The notes below the pieces were generated by a model. It was not told the origin of the DNA. It searched no databases and saw only the letters and a program-made list of their open reading frames with translations. A program made the translations under genes and the position numbers. Below are positions 16,429-26,798 of a stretch of DNA of 35,577 bases, piece by piece; the stretch's first letter is position 1; each line of letters starts with the position of its first letter. Source of the DNA: Alistipes sp. (GTDB taxonomy: Bacteria > Bacteroidota > Bacteroidia > Bacteroidales > Rikenellaceae); the NCBI GenBank assembly GCA_017654125.1, contig JAFNYX010000046.1:1-35577 (forward strand), given 5' to 3'.

Positions 16429-17721
16429 ATGAAGAAGTTTTTTTATTCGATAGTATTGATGTGTTTGGCGGCAGTTGCCTGCACATCAAAGCAGAGTGCA
16501 CCAATGGGGGCACATCCGGATTGGTGCTATAACTCGGTGGTTTATGAGATGAACGTGCGCCAATATACCCCGGAGGGTACGTTTGCCGCAGCCGCAGAGC
16601 ACCTTCCGCGATTGAAGGAGTTGGGCGTGGATATCGTATGGTTAATGCCGATATATCCGATTGGCGTGTTGGAACGCAAAGGTACGCTCGGTTCGTATTA
16701 TGCGATTTCGGACTATTGCGCTACGAATCCGGAGTTTGGTACGTTGGAGGATTTTGATGCCTTCCTTGCTTCGGCACACGAACTTGGATTGCGTGTTGTC
16801 CTCGATTGGGTTGCTAATCACACATCGCCGGATGCAAAGTGGATTAACGAATGTCCGGCAGATTGGTATGTGCGTGACGAGAATGGTAAGACCATTGTAC
16901 AATATGATTGGACCGATATCGCAAAACTCAACTATGAGAATATGGATATGCGTGCCGAGATGGAGCGAGCAATGCGTTTTTGGTTGGAGCGTGGGGTAGA
17001 TGGCTTCCGCTGCGATATGGCTTGTGAAGTTCCGTTCGATTTCTGGCAGACAACTATACCGGCATTACGTAAGGATTATCCATCAATTTACATGTTGGCA
17101 GAAGGTGAGCATACAGAGTTACACAAAGATTCGTTCGATGCGTCGTATGCGTGGGAGTTGCACCATCTGCTCAATGCTATTGCTCGTGGCGAGAAGGGTG
17201 TTGCAGAGTTGAAAGAGTATATTGCGAAGGATGCGGTGACTTATCCGCGAGAGGCGTTCCGATTGATGTTTACGTCGAATCACGACGAAAATTCGTGGGC
17301 AGGAACAGAGTTCGAACGTATGGGCGAAGCAGTAAAGGCAATGGCTGTACTTACGTTTACACTACCAAACGGACAACCTCTGATTTATACCGGCCAAGAG
17401 ATGGGGTGGAATAAGCGATTCGAGTTCTTTGAAAAGGATCATATTCCTGCATGGGAGCAAAACGAATATACTACATTCTACAAGGAGTTAATTGCCACAC
17501 GACATGCAAATCCAGCATTATCGGCAGGTGAACGTGGTGCGACCCTCGAATACATCGATGAGGTTCCGGAAAATGTTTTTGCGTTTACACGACGTTGCGA
17601 TAAGTGCAATAACAGCGTAGCCGTTTACGTTAATCTTGCGGCCACTCCGTCAGTCGTTACAATTGGAGACGAGGAGCAGACGTTGAATGGTTGGGAATAT
17701 AAAATCGTGACTGAAAAATAA
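16429..17721 (+). CDS. Short GH13 alpha-amylase-family lipoprotein
   Basis: The protein is 430 aa with lipobox LAAVAC (Cys18). The mature part is almost only the catalytic barrel plus a small C-terminal beta domain. Motifs seen are SVVYEMNVRQYTPEGTF at the barrel start, VVLDWVANHTSPD (region I), GFRCDMACEVP with nucleophile D196, LAEGEH with acid/base E225, and TSNHDENSW with D286, so the active site is complete. It lacks the DSDGDG calcium loop of the preceding amylase, has a shorter domain B, and no acidic residues directly after the lipid Cys, which points to a periplasm-facing lipoprotein (inference). A maltodextrin-trimming role fits, but specificity is not predictable. It has no counterpart in the eight-gene B. 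thetaiotaomicron sus locus. Confidence 0.88.
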   Translation: MKKFFYSIVLMCLAAVACTSKQSAPMGAHPDWCYNSVVYEMNVRQYTPEGTFAAAAEHLPRLKELGVDIVWLMPIYPIGVLERKGTLGSYYAISDYCATNPEFGTLEDFDAFLASAHELGLRVVLDWVANHTSPDAKWINECPADWYVRDENGKTIVQYDWTDIAKLNYENMDMRAEMERAMRFWLERGVDGFRCDMACEVPFDFWQTTIPALRKDYPSIYMLAEGEHTELHKDSFDASYAWELHHLLNAIARGEKGVAELKEYIAKDAVTYPREAFRLMFTSNHDENSWAGTEFERMGEAVKAMAVLTFTLPNGQPLIYTGQEMGWNKRFEFFEKDHIPAWEQNEYTTFYKELIATRHANPALSAGERGATLEYIDEVPENVFAFTRRCDKCNNSVAVYVNLAATPSVVTIGDEEQTLNGWEYKIVTEK

Positions 17722-17748
17722 TTTGTAAAATACTAAAACAGACATAAA

Positions 17749-19629
17749 ATGAAACGTTTATTTGTAGCGATACTTTCGCTTGCAGTGATTGGATGTTCGT
17801 CACCTGCGTTCGACCCATCGAGCATTGCCGATGCACAGGGAGAAGTCGCGCGCGTAGAGCCGCTGTCATGGTGGACCGGCATGAAGACTCCGTTGCAATT
17901 ACTGATTGGCGGCGAGAATATTTCGGAGTATTCGCTCTCAATCGAGGGAGGCGAGGGTGTTAGTGTAGAGGCGATTCACGAGGCGGACAATCCTAATTAT
18001 ATCTTCGCCGATGTCAAGGTAGCCGATTCGGCAAAGCCGGGTACATATTATCTTGTTTTCACTCTTGGAGACAAGCAGTTCAAATATGCATACGAAATTG
18101 CAGCCCGCCGTGATGGCTCTGCCGATCGTAAAAGCTTTACGACAGCAGACGTTATCTATTTGTTGATGCCGGATCGTTTTGCAAACGGTGATCCATCGAA
18201 CGACTCGACTGACTGCACGGCAGAGAAGGCAGCTCGTGATGAGTTTTTTGGCCGTCATGGTGGCGACTTGCAGGGTATGATTGACCATCTTGATTATATC
18301 GCATCGCTTGGTGCAACGACCATTTGGCCAACCCCATTGTTGCTCGATAACGAGCCACGCGAAACCTATCACGGCTACGCTTGTGGAGACTATTACCATA
18401 TCGACCCGCGTTTTGGCACGAACGAACTCTATCGCGACTTTGTTGCTGCTGCACACGAGAAGGATTTGAAGGTTATTATGGACGTCGTGACAAACCATTG
18501 CGGAGTTGCACATTGGTGGATGAATGATATGCCATTTAAGGATTGGGTGCACGTTTTTCCTGAATATACGGGAACAAACGTCTGCTTCTCGACCAATATG
18601 GACCCGAATGCATCGAAGTATGACTTGAATTTGCAGGAGAGTGGATGGTTTGTACCATCGATGCCGGATATGAATCTCAACAATCCGTTCGTGTTGCAAT
18701 ACTTCAAGCAGTGGGCTGTATGGTGGATTGAGTATGCTGATTTGGACGGCTTCCGTGTTGATACCTATCCGTACAACGAGAAAGAGCCGATGAGCGAGTG
18801 GTGCGCATCGGTGCGTGCCGAATATCCGTCAATCAACATCGTAGGCGAGTGTTGGACTTCGTCGATTCCGCAGTTGGCTTATTGGCAGGGCGATAATGCA
18901 AATCGCGATGGCTTCAATACGAATCTGCCGGCTATTATGGACTTCCCGTTGCAGGAGGCTATTGCACACGCTCTTTCGTGTGACCATCCGGGATGGGGTC
19001 AAGGCATGACACGCGTATATGACTGCTTGTCGCACGATTTCGTGTATCACGATTTGTCGAATATGATGATTTTTGTCGGCAATCACGATATTAATCGTAT
19101 CGGAGACACCATCGGCAAGAATCCAAAACGTGCGAAGTTGGCGATGACGCTGATGGCGACAATGCGAGGTATTCCTCAAATATTTTATGGCGATGAGATG
19201 ATGTTCTGCTCGAAGGATCTTTCGCAGGGGCATGGTGGTCTGCGTGTCGATTTCCCTGGTGGTTGGCAGGGTGATAAGGTTGATTTGTTCCGTGCAGAGG
19301 GTCGTACCGGTATGCACAAGGAACTCTTCGACCATGCACAGCGTCTGTTGCAGTGGCGTAAGGGCAAGGAGGTAATACATAATGGCCAAACGATGCACTT
19401 TATGACGCGTGACAATACGTACGCATATTTCCGCTACAACGACGAGGAGGCCGTATTTGTTTATATCAACAATTCGGGCGAAACAAAGCGCGTGCCGTGG
19501 TCGAATTACGCCGAGATTGCTGCATCGTTATACGATGGTGTAAATGTCGTGACAGGGGAGTCGGCAATGGTTGACAACACAACGGAAGTTGGCCCACATG
19601 AGGCACTTGTTATTGAATACAAACGCTAA
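17749..19629 (+). CDS. susA: SusA-like GH13 neopullulanase/cyclomaltodextrinase
   Basis: The protein is 626 aa, close to SusA (about 617). The N-terminus shows a lipobox (LAVIGCSS, Cys16), then a cyclomaltodextrinase-N beta domain (residues ~35-125, VEPLSWWTGMKTPLQLLIGG). The GH13 barrel begins at DVIYLLMPDRFANGDPSND. Catalytic residues by motif are D338 (GFRVDTYPYN), E367 (IVGECW) and D447 (VGNHDINR). PQIFYGDEMMF and a C-terminal beta domain follow. It is expected to cut maltodextrins, cyclodextrins or pullulan to maltose, panose and glucose in the periplasm. SusA of B. thetaiotaomicron is described as periplasmic, so the lipobox here may mean membrane anchoring. The gene is 27 bp after the short GH13 and 16 bp before the GH97 gene. 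Confidence 0.92.
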   Translation: MKRLFVAILSLAVIGCSSPAFDPSSIADAQGEVARVEPLSWWTGMKTPLQLLIGGENISEYSLSIEGGEGVSVEAIHEADNPNYIFADVKVADSAKPGTYYLVFTLGDKQFKYAYEIAARRDGSADRKSFTTADVIYLLMPDRFANGDPSNDSTDCTAEKAARDEFFGRHGGDLQGMIDHLDYIASLGATTIWPTPLLLDNEPRETYHGYACGDYYHIDPRFGTNELYRDFVAAAHEKDLKVIMDVVTNHCGVAHWWMNDMPFKDWVHVFPEYTGTNVCFSTNMDPNASKYDLNLQESGWFVPSMPDMNLNNPFVLQYFKQWAVWWIEYADLDGFRVDTYPYNEKEPMSEWCASVRAEYPSINIVGECWTSSIPQLAYWQGDNANRDGFNTNLPAIMDFPLQEAIAHALSCDHPGWGQGMTRVYDCLSHDFVYHDLSNMMIFVGNHDINRIGDTIGKNPKRAKLAMTLMATMRGIPQIFYGDEMMFCSKDLSQGHGGLRVDFPGGWQGDKVDLFRAEGRTGMHKELFDHAQRLLQWRKGKEVIHNGQTMHFMTRDNTYAYFRYNDEEAVFVYINNSGETKRVPWSNYAEIAASLYDGVNVVTGESAMVDNTTEVGPHEALVIEYKR

Positions 19630-19645
19630 AAAAAAGGATTGATAG

Positions 19646-21841
<2,196 letters not shown>

Positions 21842-21873
21842 GGTGTATTCGGTTGGTATGCTTTAACTTTGCA

Positions 21874-21899
21874 GGGTCGTCTTGGACGACCCTTTTTTT
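21874..21899 (+). terminator. Intrinsic terminator of the Sus operon
   Basis: GGGTCGTC, loop TTG, GACGACCC form a perfect 8-bp stem followed directly by seven T residues, 32 bp after the GH97 stop codon. Confidence 0.95.
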
Positions 21900-21922
21900 G
21901 TTGATGTGTAGTGGCAGAAAAG

Positions 21923-21953
21923 TTTGTCGTTTCCGAAAAATGTGTTATTTTTG
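21923..21953 (+). promoter_or_regulatory. Bacteroidota-type promoter for the radical SAM-GT4 pair
   Basis: TTTG (21923-21926), 19 nt, then TATTTTTG (21946-21953) match the TTTG/TAnnTTTG consensus. Transcription would start near 21960, about 30 nt before the ATG at 21991. Together with the terminator just upstream, this separates the pair from the Sus operon. Confidence 0.75.
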
Positions 21954-21990
21954 AAAAATATTTGATACGTAATATCTTAAAAAATCATAT

Positions 21991-23028
21991 ATGGACGGTT
22001 CAATCATTGTGACCTATCGTTGCCCAATGCGATGCAAAATGTGCGACATTTGGAATAATCCGACAAAAGCAGAAGAGGAGTTTAAGCCCGAATTGCTACA
22101 TAAACTGCCTCAAATGCGCAGTGTAAACATTACCGGTGGCGAGCCGTTTGTGCGCGAAGATATCGAGGAGATTGTGAAGGTGTTGCTCACTAAAACCAAC
22201 CGTATTGTATTCTCGACCAGTGGCTATTTCTCGGATCGAATTATCGCCTTGGCAAAGAAGTATCCGCAAATCGGCTACCGAATCAGTATCGAGGGCTTGT
22301 CGTGTAAAAATGATGAGTTGAGAGGTCGTGCAGGTGGCTTTGACAAGGGGCTTCGCACATTGCTCGAATTGCGCCGTTTGGGTATTAAGGATATCGGTTT
22401 CGGCATTACCGTTTCGAATAATAATTCGGCCGATATGCTCGATCTTTATGAGTTAAACCGAAACTTGAAGATGCAGTTCGCAACTGCCTCATTCCATAAC
22501 TCTTTCTATTTCCATAAGTACGACAATAAGGTAACAAACGTGGATGAAGTATGTGGTAATTTTGATGAACTCATCCAGCGATTGATGCGCGAAAATTCGC
22601 CTAAATCGTGGTTTCGTGCATTCTTTAATTTAGGTCTGATTAACTATGTCAAGGGTGGTCGAAGGATGTTGCCTTGCGAGGCGGGTAGCGAAAACTTCTT
22701 TATCGACCCGCACGGAAACGTATTGCCTTGTAACGGAATGGAGCAATCGTGTTGGTACGACACGATGGGTAATCTGAACGACGTGGAGACGTTCGACGAA
22801 ATTTGGAATAGTGAAAAGGCGGCAGCCGTTCGCGAGAAGGTTGCTCACTGTCCGAAGAGTTGTTGGATGATCGGCTCGGTTTCGCCGGTCATGAAGAAGT
22901 ATATGCCGCAGATTCTGCCATGGGTTATCAAGAATAAGTTGAAAGTGGTGATGGGTGGTAAGGTTGATACATCGTGCATACCGTTCTACCACGTCGGAAA
23001 TAACGACTTGCAAGGGTTGAAGAAATAG
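21991..23028 (+). CDS. Radical SAM protein with SPASM-like C-terminal cysteines
   Basis: The protein is 345 aa. The radical SAM cluster motif lies very near the N-terminus (TYRCPMRCKMC: C11, C15, C18). It is followed by the SAM-binding NITGGEPF motif and FSTSGYF, a compact radical SAM barrel. The C-terminal part has further cysteines C229 (LPCEAGS), C247 (LPCNGM), C254 (SCW), C287 and C291 (HCPKSC), with the DPHGNVLPCN pattern of SPASM/twitch domains that hold auxiliary Fe-S clusters. Such enzymes modify peptides, proteins or sugars by radical chemistry; the substrate cannot be assigned. No small precursor-peptide gene is visible on either side. It is followed after 23 bp by a GT4 glycosyltransferase, which suggests a role in a glycoconjugate pathway. 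Confidence 0.88.
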   Translation: MDGSIIVTYRCPMRCKMCDIWNNPTKAEEEFKPELLHKLPQMRSVNITGGEPFVREDIEEIVKVLLTKTNRIVFSTSGYFSDRIIALAKKYPQIGYRISIEGLSCKNDELRGRAGGFDKGLRTLLELRRLGIKDIGFGITVSNNNSADMLDLYELNRNLKMQFATASFHNSFYFHKYDNKVTNVDEVCGNFDELIQRLMRENSPKSWFRAFFNLGLINYVKGGRRMLPCEAGSENFFIDPHGNVLPCNGMEQSCWYDTMGNLNDVETFDEIWNSEKAAAVREKVAHCPKSCWMIGSVSPVMKKYMPQILPWVIKNKLKVVMGGKVDTSCIPFYHVGNNDLQGLKK

Positions 23029-23051
23029 ACACAATCAACGCATCAAAGGCA

Positions 23052-24152
23052 ATGAAAATAGCATTTATCGGTGGGCGCGATATTAGAACTTTGGGCGGTA
23101 TTGAGAACTACGTATTCAATCTCGCTACGCACCTCGTGCGACTTGGCCACGAGCCGATAGTTTATTGCGAAAGCGATCATAATGCAACGGAAGAGGTAAA
23201 TGGCTTTAAGGTCGTCTATCACAAATCTTTCGGTGGACGCTTTTTGTGCAAAATTTTACTGTCGTTCAAATCGACCATCCATGCCCTTTGTAAAGAAGAT
23301 GGGGTAGAGTTGTTCCACTATAACGCATGGCCGCCATCCCTCTGGTCGTGGATTCCGAGAATGTTTTGTCGAAAGGCTTTGCTTGAAGGTCATGGGCTTG
23401 AATGGAAGCGCACCAAATACTCGCCCGCGCAACAACAAATAATGCATTTTATGGAGCGCGTAACGGCTGCTATACATAAAAATATATTGGTCGTAAGCGA
23501 TGAGCAACGTGAATACTTTGCCGAGCACTATTCGCGTCGATGTGTAACAATCCCTACTGCGGTCGATATGCCCGACCCGCAAGCCGTTGATAGTGATATT
23601 TTGTCGCGATACGGATTGTGTAAAGGTGCGTACTTTCTCTATCTTGGTCGTCTGGTGCAGGATAAGAACCCGGACTATCTGATTAAAGCTTTTCGCAAAG
23701 CAGCGGTTGATGGCCATAAACTTGTAATTGCGGGTAGTAACGACCAACTGCCGGAGTATGTCAAATATCTTCACGATTTGGCTATCGGGAATGAAAATAT
23801 CGTATTTACCGGAGCTGTATATGGAGACGATAAAGCGACTCTACTTCGTCACTGTAAGGCATTCTGTATTCCTTCAACCATCGAGGGGCTTGCTATTACA
23901 TTATTGGAAGCGATGAGTTACGGCAAAGTGTGCATAGCGTCGGATATTCCGTCCAACCGAGAAGGATTGGGTGACAACGGTATTTGGGTGCCGGCCGAGA
24001 ATGTGGACGCGCTCGCCGACAAGCTCGGCTATGTGGTTAATAATTATTCGTCGCTACAACTGCTTGAAGAACAAAACCGCCGTCGTGTTGAGCAAAACTT
24101 CACATGGGACATCGTCGCCCGGAGATACGTGGAGTATATCTCCGCCCTTTAA
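23052..24152 (+). CDS. GT4-family glycosyltransferase
   Basis: This 366-aa cytosolic or membrane-associated protein has a GT-B fold. The N-terminal acceptor domain has the glycine-rich start FIGGRDIRTLGGIENYV. The C-terminal donor domain shows FLYLGRLVQDKNPDYLIKAF, IVFTGAVYGDDK and the EX7E signature in PSTIEGLAITLLEAMSYG, which binds the nucleotide-sugar. Similar Bacteroidota enzymes act in exopolysaccharide, LPS or O-antigen assembly; neither donor nor acceptor can be read from the sequence. It is co-transcribed with the radical SAM gene. Its TAA stop overlaps the stop of the convergent FeoB-associated gene within a shared TTAA, and an imperfect hairpin (24121-24143) lies just before it. 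Confidence 0.9.
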   Translation: MKIAFIGGRDIRTLGGIENYVFNLATHLVRLGHEPIVYCESDHNATEEVNGFKVVYHKSFGGRFLCKILLSFKSTIHALCKEDGVELFHYNAWPPSLWSWIPRMFCRKALLEGHGLEWKRTKYSPAQQQIMHFMERVTAAIHKNILVVSDEQREYFAEHYSRRCVTIPTAVDMPDPQAVDSDILSRYGLCKGAYFLYLGRLVQDKNPDYLIKAFRKAAVDGHKLVIAGSNDQLPEYVKYLHDLAIGNENIVFTGAVYGDDKATLLRHCKAFCIPSTIEGLAITLLEAMSYGKVCIASDIPSNREGLGDNGIWVPAENVDALADKLGYVVNNYSSLQLLEEQNRRRVEQNFTWDIVARRYVEYISAL

Positions 24153-24307
24153 TCTCGTTTTTCGGTAGGCGCATGCTTGCACGTGTGACAATCTTGCGAG
24201 CATCCTTCGCAGATTGATTTTGGTTCTTTTATTGCACGCACGACATATCGCCCGATGGCGATAACGATGACTACGGCAATAAAGCCAACAACGATCTCCT
24301 GCCACAT
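24149..24307 (-). CDS. FeoB-associated Cys-rich membrane protein
   Basis: The 52-aa protein has one N-terminal membrane helix (WQEIVVGFIAVVIVIAIGRY) and a short cytoplasmic tail with four cysteines in the pattern CEGCSQDCHTC, followed by basic residues. This is the FeoB_associated family (PF12669 type), found next to feoB in anaerobes and thought to assist Fe(II) uptake, perhaps by binding metal at the FeoB exit. I chose ATG 24307 (13 bp after the feoB stop), which gives the family-typical MWQEIVVG start; a TTG at 24337 would lengthen it and overlap feoB. It is the second gene of the feoAB operon. Confidence 0.85.
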   Translation of the reverse strand: MWQEIVVGFIAVVIVIAIGRYVVRAIKEPKSICEGCSQDCHTCKHAPTEKRD

Positions 24308-24320
24308 AATACGCCAAAGA

Positions 24321-26735
24321 TTAAAATAGTAGTGCAATATGATATGTTATGAAGGCGAATACCCATGCCACTATCGTATTGTAACAAACCGATGCGATGG
24401 CCCATTTCCAGCCACTCTCTGCCGCAATAGCAGCAATAGTCGCTACGCAAGGAAAATAGAGCAACGTGAATACAAGCAGTGCGAGCACTGACGCCACACT
24501 AAAATCGCCACTCGCTACAAGGCGGACGTGAAGCGACGCCTCCGTAGTGTTATTCATCATATCTTTTCGCAGAATATCATCGCATTGCGCCGTGTCATCG
24601 GTTGCCGAATCCATCGTTGTATCGGTGTATAATACGCCCAATGTGCTGACCATAATCTCCTTTGCAGCGACGCCCGAGATGACAGACACGGTTGTTTTCC
24701 AATTCATGCCGATTGGCTCGAATATCGGCTCGCACGCTTTACCAATACGGCCTATATACGAGTTTTCGTAGTGCTGACGGCGATTTTCTGCTGCATTGGA
24801 GTTCGGGTAATAGCTCAAAAACCATATTGTCAGCGACGCAACGAGAATCAGTCCGCCCATCTTGCGTAAATATTGTGCACACTTTTCCCACATATGCGAG
24901 AATGTTGCTTTAAGCGTTGGAATACGATATGGCGGTAGCTCCATAACAAAAGGAGTCTCGTCACTCTTGAACATAAAGCGTCGCATCATCAATGCTGTCA
25001 AAAGAGCCAATGCTATACCGAGCAGATACAGCGCAAAGAGAATTGTTCCGCTATACGCGCCGAAGAACGTGCCTATCAACAGAATATATATCGGCAAACG
25101 TGCGCTACATGATATAAACGGCAAAATTAGAATAGTTATCAGACGACTACTACGGCTCTCGATTGTGCGTGTTGCCAACACTGCCGGCACATTACATCCG
25201 AAACCCATAACTAACGGTATAAACGACTTTCCATGCAGGCCGACTTTGTGCATTACCTTGTCCATAATAAATGCCGCACGAGCCAAGTATCCCGAATCCT
25301 CCATGAAAGATATGAAGAAATAGAGAATCATAATATTAGGCAAGAAGACTATGACGCTGCCGACGCCACCGATAATGCCTTCCACGACCAAATCTTTAAG
25401 CACGCCATTCGGCATCCAACTCTCAAACCACTCGCCAAATAGTCCGATAAGCGACTCCAACCACATCTGCGGATATGCACCCAAACTGAACGTGCAGTAG
25501 AACATAAACCACATCAGCAATAGAAAAATAGGGTAGCCCCAAATACGATGCGTTACAACCTCGTCAATCGTATGCGAAACGTCAGGGCGGTTTGTGTTCT
25601 GAACGTACGTTTCGCGTAATGCGCCAGAGATGAAGCCATATTTCTGATTGGCAAACATCGTCTCTATATCCTCATCTGCACCCAAGTCATATTTGAGATG
25701 CTGCTTCTCTTTCTCGCACAATGCTGCCCATTGCGAGTAGTGATGGCCCGATTTTTTGAGCATTATACAACACTCCGCATCGCCCTCCAACATCTTCATT
25801 GCGAAGTAGCGCGGAGGAAAACACTTCGGCAGTTCGTCGCGCGACTCTTTCAGTGCGCGATTCAATCTCGAAACGCTCTCTTCCAGAACTCCCTGATTGA
25901 TGTGAATGTGTCGAACACGCTCATCGCGATTTTCGTAAACAGCAATAATCGTATCGAGCAACTCCTCAATGCCTCGTCCCGTTTTGCCAACGACCGGAAT
26001 CATCGGAACTCCGAGCATCTTGCCAAGCGTGTCGTGGTCGAGAGTGTCGCCACTGCTCTCTAATTCGTCGTACATATTCAGCGCAACAACCATACGCTGG
26101 CTCATATCAATCAGTTCGGTCGTCAAGTATAAGTTGCGGGCGAGATTTGACGAGCATACGACATTCAACACCACATCGGGCGTATGCTCTGCCAAATGGC
26201 GTCGTACGTACAACTCCTCCGGCGTATAGGCCGATAACGCATACGTTCCCGGCAGGTCGGTGACGTGAAGTTCGTAACCCTTGTGGTAATAGTGGCCCGT
26301 TTTAGCATCGACCGTCACACCGCTATAATTGCCGACATGGGCCTTTTCACCCGTAATAAGGTTGAAAAGTGAGGTTTTGCCACTATTAGGATTGCCGACT
26401 AATGCAACGTTTATATGATGTTTGCGGCGGTTAATTACATTCTCAATAGCGGAGCCGTCTGCAATGGTTTCGACTTCACCGGTCTCTTTTTCCAGGCGTT
26501 TCTTTGCCTCCTCCTCGTTGATTACAACAACCATTTCGGCCTCGGCGCGACGCAACGATATGTTATAGTCAAGGATTCGATACTCAATAGGGTCTTTCAG
26601 TGGAGCATTAAGGACGACGGTGACACGCGAGCCACGAACGAAGCCCATCTCCATTATACGGCGACGAAAGCCACCGTGTCCGACAATTTTAACAACAACC
26701 GCCGATTCCCCTGTCTGTAATTCCGAAAGACGCAT
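24321..26735 (-). CDS. feoB: Fused FeoA-FeoB ferrous iron transporter
   Basis: The protein is 804 aa. An N-terminal FeoA (SH3-like) domain occupies residues 1 to ~72 (MRLSELQTGESAVVVKIVGHGG to NISLRRAEAEMV). The FeoB G-domain follows: P-loop GNPNSGKTS at ~112, switch region YSGVTVDAKTG, G3 DLPGTY and G4 NMYD. After the FeoB helical domain comes the membrane part, with Gate motifs (MGFGCNVPAVLATRTIE, and a second Gate at ISGVAAKEIMVSTLG) across multiple TM segments. It imports Fe(II) across the inner membrane in a GTP-dependent manner. FeoA-FeoB fusions are usual in Bacteroidales. I start at ATG 26735 because the open frame upstream to 26789 contains the promoter. The small Cys-rich partner lies downstream. 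Confidence 0.95.
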   Translation of the reverse strand: MRLSELQTGESAVVVKIVGHGGFRRRIMEMGFVRGSRVTVVLNAPLKDPIEYRILDYNISLRRAEAEMVVVINEEEAKKRLEKETGEVETIADGSAIENVINRRKHHINVALVGNPNSGKTSLFNLITGEKAHVGNYSGVTVDAKTGHYYHKGYELHVTDLPGTYALSAYTPEELYVRRHLAEHTPDVVLNVVCSSNLARNLYLTTELIDMSQRMVVALNMYDELESSGDTLDHDTLGKMLGVPMIPVVGKTGRGIEELLDTIIAVYENRDERVRHIHINQGVLEESVSRLNRALKESRDELPKCFPPRYFAMKMLEGDAECCIMLKKSGHHYSQWAALCEKEKQHLKYDLGADEDIETMFANQKYGFISGALRETYVQNTNRPDVSHTIDEVVTHRIWGYPIFLLLMWFMFYCTFSLGAYPQMWLESLIGLFGEWFESWMPNGVLKDLVVEGIIGGVGSVIVFLPNIMILYFFISFMEDSGYLARAAFIMDKVMHKVGLHGKSFIPLVMGFGCNVPAVLATRTIESRSSRLITILILPFISCSARLPIYILLIGTFFGAYSGTILFALYLLGIALALLTALMMRRFMFKSDETPFVMELPPYRIPTLKATFSHMWEKCAQYLRKMGGLILVASLTIWFLSYYPNSNAAENRRQHYENSYIGRIGKACEPIFEPIGMNWKTTVSVISGVAAKEIMVSTLGVLYTDTTMDSATDDTAQCDDILRKDMMNNTTEASLHVRLVASGDFSVASVLALLVFTLLYFPCVATIAAIAAESGWKWAIASVCYNTIVAWVFAFITYHIALLF

Positions 26736-26758
26736 CTGTGCAAATATTCTTTGAGGGA

Positions 26759-26792
26759 CAAAGATAGCGCAAAAATTGTATAAATACAATTT
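26759..26792 (-). promoter_or_regulatory. feoAB promoter overlapped by a palindromic operator candidate
   Basis: On the minus strand, TTG (26789-26787), 20 nt, then TATCTTTG (26766-26759) match the Bacteroidota promoter consensus, with transcription from about 26752. A perfect inverted repeat, AAATTGTA-TTTA-TACAATTT (26773-26792), fills the region over and between the two elements. It is well placed for repression by a dimeric iron-responsive regulator (Fur- or DtxR-like). The regulator's identity is inferred from gene function only. Confidence 0.65.
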
Positions 26793-26798
26793 CCGCCA

